A stretch of DNA of 64,000 bases from Ecdyonurus torrentis (Eukaryota > Arthropoda > Insecta > Ephemeroptera > Heptageniidae). The DNA is taken from positions 24,640,550-24,704,549 of the forward strand of contig OX439135.1 of the NCBI GenBank assembly GCA_949318235.1, in the 5' to 3' direction. Shown here piece by piece: positions 51,240 through 62,215 of this stretch (the stretch's first letter is position 1; the number at the start of each line of letters is the position of its first letter). A program made the position numbers and the translations under genes. Below the pieces are notes generated by a model. It saw only the letters and a program-made list of their open reading frames with translations, had not been told where the DNA came from and made no database searches.

Positions 51240-52405
51240 AAGTCGTGTGATATTGGTCAGATTATTCTGTTGCATCTTTCAACGTAGTTATCACAATAAA
51301 TCAGTTTCTACATCCAAGTATTTTATTGATATCAAATAATTTCTTTTCAATTGTTTTTTAATTAATTCGTTTTACCAACAAAAAAAAAAATAAATATTAT
51401 CAATAACATTCTATTGTATTGTGGAAAATATTGAGAGTGGAAATTTTTATATTATTTTATATTTTATTATATTTATATTTATATTATTTTTATTTATTTA
51501 TTTTTGTAGTTTTACGTCAACTGAAATCTCCATCTGATTACATTGCATGCCCATTACCCAATATCAATCGATTGTTTATTTAGTAAAAATACTGCATGAT
51601 TTTCATTCTCTATTTCTTCCTCTCTCTCATAAGTTTTCAAATAATATAACTAGTAAAAAATAAGTATTTTAATGAAAATATTAGTATAATTATAATAATT
51701 TACAATAAATAAAAAAATTTATATGAAATTAAATAATTGAGTTTAAAAAAATTATTAAACTTTTAAGTTTTTAGAATAAAAATGACGCCTTTAGGATTAG
51801 TTTTTTTTTTTTATATATAATTAATAAAAATCATCTTATATTTAAATTCGTCTTTAAATTTTTAGCCACCGTTCCAACAAAAATTAATTCACTCTTTCCT
51901 ACAAACAGCGAGTGTATGAAAACAGAAACAGAAATTTTTTTGAATAAAGATGTAAAAAACATATATAAAATTGATAAAAAATATATTACAGTGATGCATT
52001 GCGATAAGCCTTTAATAATTATGTGTATTAATTTAGCGGTCACCAAGTTAGATTTTAAATTATGAATATTTTTAGTCTTATAAGAGCCCATGTTAATTTC
52101 AATATTTTCTCTCGTATCTGATGGTCATGAGTTATGAAAGTTTTATCATGGGTAGCTGTTACTGTTAACTTTCAAATGTCATCATAAAGTTTGCCAGTTT
52201 TCACTTTATATTTTGAGATACAAGACATCTAAACACAACACTTAAATATTATCTTAATATAGGCAGAACCTCAGTAATAAGTAATTATTATATTTGACAA
52301 TACTTCTTACCGGCGATGACGTCACATCCATTTTTTTTTTTTTTGAATACGATATAATATTACAAAATACTTTTATTCTCTCTCTCTATCTCTCTGATAC
52401 GACGC

Positions 52406-52745
52406 TTAAGGGAGTAGGGGACTGACCTTATATCTCAAAAACTAGCTCGTGTTTTGGGTCTAAATTTGGTATCATTGTGTAGCTAAGGGTCACACCTAGC
52501 CGTGATAAAAATTTCAAGATGTGTCACCGTCCAAAAAAAAAAGAAAAAAATTATTGAAATTAACATTATGCCTTATGGGCTTAAAATTTCAAAAAATCAT
52601 ATAAAATTAATTTGCACGGTGACCCCCCAAAAATTTTATATATTTGAAATTGTCTTAAGCATAAGTATCATTGTGCAAAATTTCAGATTTTTTGGCCGAT
52701 AAAAGTTTGAGTCTAATGGCCGACGTTGGTCCCCTACTCCCTTAA
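52406..52745. mobile_element. TTAA MITE P1, complete copy with readable target
   Basis: Starts TTAAGGGAGTAGGGGACTGA and ends with GGTCCCCTACTCCCTTAA. Sister units read GATACGATGCTTAATAATAA uninterrupted, whereas here the sequence is split at that TTAA. Inverted ends match apart from one or two positions. Confidence 0.92.
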
Positions 52746-53279
52746 TATTAAGATATCTTTCTTGAGCCATGCTATCACATGATATTAACATTTACAGTTG
52801 CAAAATTAGGCCCTGACTGCAATTTACAATAAATATAAAAATTATTTTTCACTTTTATTTTATTAGAAATATTAATATAATTTATTATTTTACTTTATTT
52901 AATTTTTCTTCATATTTATATAATTTTTTTAAATTATAAAAAAGGCAATATTATTTATGTAATTTTAATTTCAATATTTTATAATAAATTCTTGTAAAAG
53001 TACAGTAGTTTAAAAAGTTTGTATTATAGGAATATTGGGAAACAATGATTATGGTATTAATGAATGATCGTTAATCCTAATACAATGTATTGAAGCATGC
53101 GTGTGTTATCTTAACTTTAATTTTACTTTCATTGTAATTCTTTGATTATTTGTGAGTGTACCGCCAATGTAGTGGGCGCAAAGCCCGTTTCTGGTTGACA
53201 AATAAATAAATAAATAAGAAGCTTATTATTATGCATCATTATCTAGTTATACAAGTTTGTACTGTAAGAAAAAGATTAA

Positions 53280-53282
<3 letters not shown>

Positions 53283-53348
<66 letters not shown>
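53283..53348. repeat. (CT)n at unit anchor
   Basis: 66 bp of CT before the array anchor. Confidence 0.9.
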
Positions 53349-53354
<6 letters not shown>

Positions 53355-53441
53355 GTGTGGTATGGGTCAGATTATTCTGTTGCATCTTTCAACGTAGTTA
53401 TCAAAATAAATCAGTTTCAACATCAAAGTATTTTATTGATA

Positions 53442-54218
53442 TTAAAGTAGTTTGAACGAGCTTTCATTGTTATTAAACGCCGTTTTTTTGTTACCTATAG
53501 ATTCCTTATCTCTCTACGCTCCTATTGATGTATTATAAAATTACATTTAGTTCGAAAACACATATTAAAAACCAGCCGCAAAGTCGAGCATTTTTCTCAT
53601 ATAGCATTGGTTAATGGCTGAAAATCCATTCCCCCTCCACAGTAGATCATTCATATTTCTGCGAAAGTGTTATTAAATGGACTCAAAAACAGATAAATAA
53701 GCTCTTTGATAAACAAAGAAACTTTTAAAAGCATTAAACTAAATTTGGTTCGAAACGCACTGAGAACTTTGAGACTAAAAGAGCTGAAAATGAGAATTTT
53801 TTTGTTAACCAGTAATTTTTAAATAGTTCGGAAATCGGCCGCTAGAGGCGCCGAATCATGGCGATCGCGGGAGAAACGAGATATAAACGTTAATTGAGCT
53901 CATAAATGTTAATAAAACTCTTGCAAGTGTACTTAATTTGTATTAACTTCATTATAATTAATTAATATATGCACTGAGAAGCGAGAAAAGTGTTTGATTA
54001 GAAAATAGTTACAAAAAGCAATATATATATGATTTGCTAGATTATTATCTAGTGCCTTGACAGCACGGTTGATAGAGCGCTCCTTTTACATGACGAGGGT
54101 CAGCGGATCGAGACTCGGTTATTGCAAAGTTTTTAATGATTAAATTAAAATCAAGTAAGCGCCAAACTTCAAATAAATTTAAAATCAGCTGTTAACAACC
54201 TCGTTCAAACTACTTTAA
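53442..54218. mobile_element. TTAA-bounded element, 777 bp, with tRNA-like insert
   Basis: Inverted ends TTAAAGTAGTTTGAACGAG and CTCGTTCAAACTACTTTAA are perfect. It splits the unit sequence GATATCAAATAATTTCATTT at this point, so the insertion boundary is clear. Interior has CpG-rich patches (GGCCGCTAGAGGCGCCGAAT near 53838). No frame of note. Confidence 0.85.
54052..54126 (+). pseudogene. tRNA-like relic inside the 777-bp element
   Basis: CAGCACGGTTGATAGAGCG resembles a tRNA D-arm/A box, and GGATCGAGACTC resembles a B box 30-odd bases later. The anticodon stem and acceptor stem do not pair well. More likely a tRNA fossil or chance resemblance than a working gene. Confidence 0.3.
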
Positions 54219-54727
54219 ATAATTTCATTTCAATTGGTTTTTAAATCATTTTACAAAAAACAACAAACTATTATCAGTAACATTGTATTGCAGTTTCACG
54301 TCAACTGAAATCTCCATCTGATTACATTGCATGGACATATACCAATATCAATCGATTGTTTCTTTAATAAAAAGTCTGCATGGTTTTATTTCTCTATTTC
54401 TTCCTTCTACATAAGTTGCCAGATAATATAATTAATAAAAAATAAGTATTTTAATGAAAAAATAGTATAATAATAATAATTAACAATTAATATAATTTTT
54501 TTATTCAAATTAAATAATATATTTTAATATTAAACAACAAAGTCTTTAGACCAAAAATGACAAGTGTAGAATTAGATTTTTATATGTAATTAACTAAAAT
54601 TAGTTTATATTTAAATACGTGTTCACTTGTAGAATAATGTTAACTTAATTAAAATCGAAGTTGCCCTTGTTACTTTTTACCATATCATGGGGAGTGTTTG
54701 AAACATATCAAATTTGTATTGAATTAG

Positions 54728-55074
54728 TTAAGGCTGGAGATCAGGTACTGCGGAATTTGACTATAAAGTTGTGAAGAAAGAAAAATCTGAAATCGCGCAT
54801 AGTAATACATTAGGATAAGTTATCTTCATAAATGTAAAAGTTTAGGGGTTCACCAGTCACCATGCTAGATTTTAAAATAAGAATTTTTGGAGTTTTAATC
54901 CCATAAGAGCCCATGTTAATTTCAATAACTATTTTCTCTCTTATCTGATGCTATAATGGGTTCTGAAAATTTTATCGTAGGTAGCTGTTACTGTTAACTT
55001 TTAAATGTCATCATAAAGTTTGCAAGTTTACCTTTTAGGTTTTGAGATACAAGCCATCTATATACAACCCTTAA
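54728..55074 (+). mobile_element. TTAA MITE P2, complete copy
   Basis: TTAAGGCTGGAGATCAGGTA to TATACAACCCTTAA. Includes CACCATGCTAGATTTTAAAA and GGTAGCTGTTACTGTTAACT. Same orientation as 60513. Confidence 0.8.
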
Positions 55075-55084
55075 ACAATATGAA

Positions 55085-55610
55085 AGTTTTGTAGTGATAC
55101 ATAACATAAGAATATTAAGCTATATTCTATGTACGTATAGTATATACTACTAGGCTATCCCCATGCTACAAAGGACAGTATGATTTCTTCACAGTTTTAG
55201 TCTCATAAGAGCCCATGTTAATTTTGTGTGTGATCGTCACGTGTTGTGATAATGTTATCATAGGCATATGCATTGATTGTAAGATATCTCGCTGTATTTG
55301 CGATGTTTATAAAGTGCAGCTACGATATTTTATCTCTTCATCTACTTCTCTCAATCTCGCACTATTTTGTCTTTACAAATTTATATCAACAAGTCATCTG
55401 ATATATAGAAATATCAACAATAAATATTGAACAGGCGAACAGGAATAAACAACTTTGGACTGATTTTTAACGTAAAAAAAAAAAAAAAATTTTAAGACCT
55501 TTTTTAATTGAAATGTGAAAAATATCATTTCCTCGTGGACAAGTTGAATTAGTGTTTGGAACCTCTCTCTCTCTTTCTCTCTCTCACTTACTTTCTATCA
55601 GTTTTGTAGG
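55085..55610. repeat. Diverged repeat unit, copy 1
   Basis: Matches 58650-59510 through landmarks GTGCAGCTACGATATTT, ATCTCTTCATCTACTTCTC, AATCTCGCACTATTT and TTTATATCAACAAGTCATCT. A CT tract follows (55567-55586). The later copy contains a MITE A insertion. Confidence 0.7.
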
Positions 55611-56087
55611 GTGCATTCCAATATAACTTGTAAAAAAAAAATCGTATATTTTAATAAAATAATAGTATAATTATTAATATATATACTATATATTTTTTTA
55701 TTAGATATTTTATAATAATTATTAAACAATAATGCTATAAAAACAAGGTATTTTTAAATATAAATAATTAACATGAAATTAATAAAAATTATTATATATA
55801 TAAATCCGCATTATAGTTGTGATGAAACATTTATTTCAATCATTTGTATCAATTTTCAGTGAATGTTTCACTTACAAGGATATGAAATCAGGCCAAGAGA
55901 AATTTGATTAAAGTTGTCAAATTCATAGAATTTTTATTTTTTCGCTGTGATTTAATAGGATATAATATATGGGTTCTTCAAATACGTGTGTTATTTAGGG
56001 GTCTCTAATATATTAATATATTATGCTATTAAAAATATTAAATTTATATAAATTTTTTAAAGTTTTAGTCACATAAGAGACGGAACT

Positions 56088-56305
56088 GATCTTGTTGCGC
56101 AAAAAAGGCCTATCTCGTTTTTTGTCAGGGGAAGTAAAAGGCCTATCTCGTTTTTTGTCAGTGGAAGCAAAAGGTCTATCTCGAGCGCCATCTACATAAC
56201 GTTCGGAAACGAGATAGGCCTTTTGATTCCACTGACAAAAAACGAGATAGGCCTTTTGCTTCCCCTGACAAAATACGAGATAAGCCTTGATTTCGCAACA
56301 AGATC
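56088..56305. mobile_element. 218-bp fold-back with AGGCCTATCTCG repeats
   Basis: Ends GATCTTGTTGCG and CGCAACAAGATC are inverted. Each arm has two or three tandem copies of a ~35-bp unit with AGGCCTATCTCGTTTTTTGT. It sits inside a diverged P2 segment (ACATAAGAGAC before, ATGTCAATTCCAATTTCTC after). No coding capacity. Confidence 0.8.
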
Positions 56306-56571
56306 GAATGTCAATTCCAATTTCTCTTTTATCTGCAGATACTCACAGGTTCTGAATATTGTGTATAAATATTTTTAAACAAAATGCATGAATTTTCTTG
56401 ATAAGTAAAATGCTAGGAAATTAGGAATCATTGAAATCAGGAAACTATTGAGTGATCCAACATGCGTTGACTTCAACATGAATGCAGACACCCTATACAC
56501 CTATACGTAGCCGGAATCAAAGCAACGCTGGAGTGAAGTACGCGACCTTTAAATTAACATTGTGTGAAGAA

Positions 56572-56606
<35 letters not shown>

Positions 56607-56663
56607 AACCAGAACATTGATTGTGGGAAAAAAAATTATAAAAAGATATTATATGATAATATA

Positions 56664-56789
56664 TGGTGTGTGCGCATGACGTTATGATAAATGCGCTTTG
56701 ATGCCATAATTGAGGTTACATTTTTGGGTTATTGAGCAAAGAATAACGTTACTTAGCATAGGACAAAGGTAAGAGTTCACTATTTTCCT

Positions 56790-56822
<33 letters not shown>

Positions 56823-56995
56823 GCATTATTATTTTTCTGGCCAATTTAAAAATGTATTTCAACTTGTTAACAGCATGTATTCCCTCAAAAATATTGCTAA
56901 GTATTTTTAAACTGGCAAAATGTGTTATTTTCCCATAGCAGGCCATGTAATTTAGTACTCACTTATGACGTCGACTCTAACATATTGACTCACAC
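56664..56995. mobile_element. MITE family A copy, diverged
   Basis: GTGTGTGCGCATGACG at the left and ACTTATGACGTCGACTCTAA at the right, with a T-tract at 56797-56822 inside. Confidence 0.75.
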
Positions 56996-57590
56996 TATAT
57001 ATTAGCTTTTTGTGTTTTCAACCAAGTTAAAAAGTAAATATTAAAAATGATTAATTACCTGTACGAAATATTGCGTAAAATACAAAGATATTTTCTGTCT
57101 AAATTTTCTGATATCAAATTGTTCAACCTCAATAGTGTACTGTATAAATATTTTTTAAGAAAATCCGTGAATTGTTTTTTATATTTAATGTTAGGAAATT
57201 ATTGAAATGTCTCTTTCTCTCCTCTTCTTTCTCTGATACTAGCTTTCTTGTATATTTTTTAAATTATATTTTAAAAATAAATATTATTTTAATTCATAAA
57301 TATTTTAATATTTTTCAAATTATTTAATTTAATTTTAATAATTATCTAATAAAATAATAAGTGTTCAATAAAAATATATGCAATTTTAGTTTTCAAATGT
57401 TATTAGAGTTTTTTATATAAGTTATTATCTAAGTTTGATAGAAATTAAATAATAATTACTTTGAAAAAATTATTTTTAAATCCAAGGAAGGTATGAACGT
57501 GGATTCAGATATTGCGACGGATAATCTTAATATTTGTTAATCAAGGAAAGTCTAAAATTTCACACAGGATAAGTTATTTTGCAAAGTCAT

Positions 57591-58229
57591 TTAAGGTACT
57601 ACTTTAGGGTAGCGATGTTGTAAAATTCAATTAAATATCATTTTTTAGGTTCAACAATTCTCTATACTCCAAAAAGTTTAGGCTCAAATAAAATCTTCCG
57701 TAAATTAGCGTTTAAAGTCGTTGGGTAACGCTCCCTTTAACACAAAAAAACATACAAAACTTTAAGCTCACCGTGTGCAAAATTGGTCTTGATCAACTTC
57801 CAAACAAAAAATACTAGCGTGTTCTATAGATCAAGTTTTAATGAAATTGACTTTTTAAACGATTTTTACGAGACATTCACGGAGAAAAAAATTATTGAAT
57901 ATCGCATATTCAAATTAACATGGGTCAATTTACGATATTTTTTTCTCGGCACATTCATTTTTAGAAAAATCTGAAAAATCATTTTTCATTCAAATTCAGG
58001 ACGAAGAACAAGCTAGTATTTTTTTTAACCGCTGAAAAAATTTAAAGTGGGTCAAAATCGGGGTTCCAATATAGACTCATTAGCATAGGGGGCGGGGCAT
58101 TTTTCGGTACTTTGACGCTCTGTTGTGACAAGAGTTTTTGAGATAGAATTTTTTGGATTTCATTTTTGGGTACAACAGCCTAAAATCATAATAAGACAAA
58201 TACACTCCTACCCGGAAGTAGTAACTTAA
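57591..58229 (+). mobile_element. TTAA-bounded element, family P4 (639 bp)
   Basis: TTAAGGTACTACTTTAGGGT at the left; the right end read inverted is TTAAGTTACTACTTCCGGGT, so imperfect inverted ends of about 20 bp. A second copy, inverted, lies at 62775-63455. Both contain a short shared peptide-like segment (Ser-Val-Phe-Tyr-Arg-Ser-Ser-Phe-Asn and Phe-Leu-Asn-Asp-Phe-Tyr). In this copy the frame is only 63 codons. Confidence 0.78.
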
Positions 58230-58649
58230 TATCTTAATAAAGTTAATTAGTTAAGAAAATCTCTCTCAATCTCTAAGTAGGTGCTTTCTATTTGTATTTT
58301 TTAAATTATACTTTAATAAAAATATTAGAATAATTCATAAAAGTTAAAAAAAAAATTATATTATTATTATTTTTTTTTTTACTTACATATAATTATTTTC
58401 AATAGTATTAAATTTAAAAAAAAAATAAAAATGCAATTTAGATATTTATATATGTTATTTTATTACAGTTTTTTATTTTATATAATTTATTGTTTTCACA
58501 GTGATGTTTATAAATTAAATAATATTTATTTGCTGAATCTGGATATATTGTGATCTTTAAATCAGGGATGAGCGTAAATTCAGTTACTGTAAAATTTGAC
58601 TCCTATATTACACAGAAAGAGAAATCTGAATCTTTGCAGTGATCAATAA

Positions 58650-59503
58650 CACAAGAATATTAAACAATATTATAAAGTATAAACAAATTAGGCAATCCAC
58701 ATGCTACAATGGAAAGTATGATTTCTTTGAAGTTTTAGTCTCATAAGATCCCATGTTAATTTTCTGTGTGATGGTCACGTGTTGTAATAATGTATGCATA
58801 GGTATAAGAATTGATTGTTAAATATTTTGCGATGTTTATATAAAGTGCAGCTACGATATTTAATCTCTTCATCTACTTCTCGCAATCTCGCACTATTTGG
58901 TCTCTACAAATTTATATCAACAAGTCATCTACAATTAAATAATCTACATGGTTTCATTCATGTTAAAGTCGACGTCATAAGTGAGTACTAAATAACATTG
59001 GCCAGTATAGGAAAATTACACATTTTGCAATTTTAAAAATACTTTGTAATATTTTTGAAAGCACTGATGTTGTTAACAAGTTGTATTAGTACCTCAAGTA
59101 TGCAAAAAAAATAATAATGATGAAAAAAATAGCTATATTTTCCAAAGAAAATAGCCAAAAACTAGGTTTGTCCTATGCTGAACAATGTTATTCATTGCTC
59201 ACGAAGAGCATCGAAAATCATTCAAAATGACGTCATGCGTACACACCCTATATATCTTATAGGTTATATTATTATATAAGATTATTATCTTAATATTTTG
59301 TGATCTGTTGAGCAACCTGCTTTGACTATTGGCAATGTTTGTATTGTAATAATTTGCTTAATTTACGAATATTGTTGTTAACATGGAACAGAGGACGAAC
59401 AATAAACATCTCTTGGCTAATTTTTAGCGCAAAAAAAATAATAATAATAAAAAATAATAAAAATTTCTTAATTTTAATTTTAATGTGAAAATAAGAGAAT
59501 CCA

Positions 59504-59510
<7 letters not shown>
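58650..59510. repeat. Diverged repeat unit, copy 2 (with MITE insertion)
   Basis: Second copy of 55085-55610, interrupted by a MITE A at 58949-59250 just after TATCAACAAGTCATCT. A CT tract follows at 59509. Confidence 0.7.
58949..59250. mobile_element. MITE family A copy
   Basis: ATGGTTTCATTCATGTTAAAG to GCGTACACACCCTA. Lies where the sister repeat (near 55400) is uninterrupted. Confidence 0.85.
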
Positions 59511-59593
<83 letters not shown>

Positions 59594-59594
59594 C
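59509..59594. repeat. (CT)n microsatellite
   Basis: About 80 bp of CT. Confidence 0.95.
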
Positions 59595-60176
59595 TTAAAC
59601 TCTCACGCCTTTTCTCTACAAGTTTCTACCAATAATATAAATTAATTGTGTATGACAAAATTTTTTAAACACGTAAAAAGTGTAAGAAAAACACACCCTT
59701 CAAAAAAAAATTGTTAAAAAATAACGTAAAATAATTATTTTACGACTTTCTTGAACTATAATGAACTTCTACACATTTCTGTCTGCTCTGCATGCACATG
59801 GCGGCTAAGGCCGCTAAGTTGAATGAGTGTTTGGAGCTCTCTCTCTCTCTCTCTCTCTCTTTTCTCTTTTCTCTTTAGTTTTCAGCAACAATACAATAAT
59901 TTAAATAGCAATAAATAATTTTAGCAAGAAACAATAATTAATAATTACCTAAATTTTCAAAATTAATAATGAACAATCAAAAAGTAACACTTTTTTAAAA
60001 AGAATAAAAAAGCAGAATAACAAATTTCTTAAAAAAAAAATAATAAAAACTCTAATTTTCATTGGGGAGAAAAAAAATACTTCAATTTTCAACGCCAAAT
60101 AAAAAATACTTTACGACTTTGTTACTAGAAAGAAATGCGACACTTTGACGCCGAGCTGAAGTATTTGCAAGATAAC

Positions 60177-60232
<56 letters not shown>
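60177..60232. repeat. (CT)n microsatellite
   Basis: About 55 bp of CT, directly before the E-box/DR5 cluster. Confidence 0.95.
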
Positions 60233-60235
<3 letters not shown>

Positions 60236-60250
60236 CACCCTGCCTCCGTG

Positions 60251-60283
60251 CAGCTGCCAACACACGTGACCTCTGGGTGACCT
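60251..60283. promoter_or_regulatory. E-box pair plus DR5 nuclear-receptor-type repeat
   Basis: Within 33 bp: CAGCTG (60251-60256), CACGTG (60263-60268) and, on the minus strand, AGGTCA-CCCAG-AGGTCA (60283-60267), a perfect direct repeat of AGGTCA with a 5-base spacer. DR5 AGGTCA repeats are the classic RAR/RXR-type site; E-boxes bind bHLH factors. The segment is GC-rich, apparently single-copy, and lies next to a CT tract. No adjacent gene can be named. Confidence 0.5.
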
Positions 60284-60512
60284 TTGCTAACAAGAATACT
60301 AAGCAGATCCCTTTTTGTTTTATTTTAATATCTGGCGTCGTCTATCATTTATTTGACTTCTATGTGGAAATTATGTCTAGTGAAATAAAAAACTGCTTTC
60401 GATGTTTTTTACTGAGAATTATAAACATAGAAATTAATAAAATATTTAATATCGAAGAAATTATATAATTTTATTTTAGTTTCTATCATCGTTAAACTTT
60501 GGCGTGACTTCA

Positions 60513-60851
60513 TTAAGGTGGGAAATCAGCTACTGCGAGATTTGACTAAAAAGTTGTAAAGACAGAAAAATCTGAAATTTTGTACAGTGATACATTAGGA
60601 TAAGGTATCTTCAAAAATGTAAAAATTTTCGGGGGTCACCATGCTAGATTTTTAATTATAATTTTTTGAAGTTTTAGTCCCATAAGAGCCCATGTTAATT
60701 TCAATAATTATTTTCTCTCTTATCTGATGGTCATGGGTTTTGGAAATTTTATCATAGGTAGCTGTTACTGTTAACTTTCAAATATCATCCTAAAATTGAG
60801 AAGTTTTCTTTTTAGATTTTGAGATACAAGCCATCTATATACAATCCTTAA
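60513..60851 (+). mobile_element. TTAA MITE P2, complete copy
   Basis: TTAAGGTGGGAAATCAGCTA to CTATATACAATCCTTAA. The best-preserved P2, with all landmarks in order. Inverted ends extend only about 6 bp (TTAAGG). Confidence 0.85.
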
Positions 60852-61589
60852 GACATTTAACCTTCAGTGTTAACATGTCATTTTGTCTTTTGAAATCTGT
60901 TTGAAATATTCATAATAATTAGACATAATATAATAGAAAATTTAGTAAAACTTAAAAATAAATTTTATTTTTAAGTTGTTAAAATTTTTAAAATATTTTT
61001 AAGTTCAAAAATTTTACTTGCTTTCAGTATATTATATTTTATAAATTAATAATATTACAAAATTAAAAAATTATAATTCTAATTTATATATTTTATTTTA
61101 TGATTCAAAGTAGAAAAAAAAAACTAATACAAAATTTCTTTGATAATTGTTTTTATTTATTGAATTTTATATATAAAAAAGGTAGCATCGTTTTAATTAT
61201 ATTTTCCTACTTTTCATAAGGCATTTTAATTTTATATTAGTATTTAAGTTTCACTACAATTGCTGTTATTTTTTTTTTTTCTTTTTAAATTTCTAATGTT
61301 AACAGAAAAAAAAAAAGAAACAATGGTAAAAGTCAATTTTCTAAATATTACAAAAGTCTAAGTGTAAAAGTGCAAGAATGTTTAATGAAAAGGCAAAGGA
61401 AATGAAAAGCGATTACATAAAATAATTTATCAAATTATTTATTATATTATGCAATGAAAATATAATTTTTGATTATTGAACAAAAATTGCTTTAAATTTC
61501 TTCGGCTTGTTCAATTATGATAAATAAACAATAACTCAGGATTATTATTACTTTTTTTTAATTAATAAAATTTTAATCCTTTCTTTATG
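60852..61589. other. AT-rich spacer
   Basis: Strongly AT-rich. No gene or repeat landmark seen. Confidence 0.5.
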
Positions 61590-61907
61590 GTTGTATCTCA
61601 CCATTTAAAAATAAAACTTTGAAGCTTTATGATGACATTTGAAAGTTAACAGTAACAGCTACCTATGATAAAATTTTCAGAACCTGTGACCATCAGATAA
61701 GAGAGAAATTAATTATTGAAATTAACATGGGCTCTTATGAGACTAACACTTCAAAATAATCATAATTAAAAATCTATCATGGTGACCCCCAATTTTTTTA
61801 CATTTTTGAAGACACCATATCCTAATGCATCACTGTGCAAAATTTCAGATTTTTCTTTCTTTACAATTTTTTAGTCAAATCCCGCAGTACCTGATTTCCT
61901 GCCTTAA
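61590..61907 (-). mobile_element. TTAA MITE P2, inverted copy
   Basis: Carries AACAGTAACAGCTACCTATG and CCCGCAGTACCTGATTTC and ends TGCCTTAA. Opposite orientation to the copy 700 bp upstream, so the pair could form a large hairpin. Confidence 0.8.
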
Positions 61908-62215
61908 ATATGATATACATGCAATAGTTTTATTGAACACAAAAAACTGAAAACAAAATTATTGAGATTAAGACGAAAATTAAAAAATTCTTAAGAACAA
62001 AAAATAATGCAAATTTCATTTTGAATTTGCAAAGTTTACTGCAGATTTTTGTATTATTATTTGGTGTGTTTTCCTCTCTTTTATTTCAATTTATGACCAT
62101 CGAAAAGACACTATTATTCGTATCCAAATATTAAATAATTAATGAAGCCCATCGGTTTAGCATGCGGTGGAACACAGGAAAAGCTTACCGCCCCTTAATT
62201 TTACATAACGGTTAT

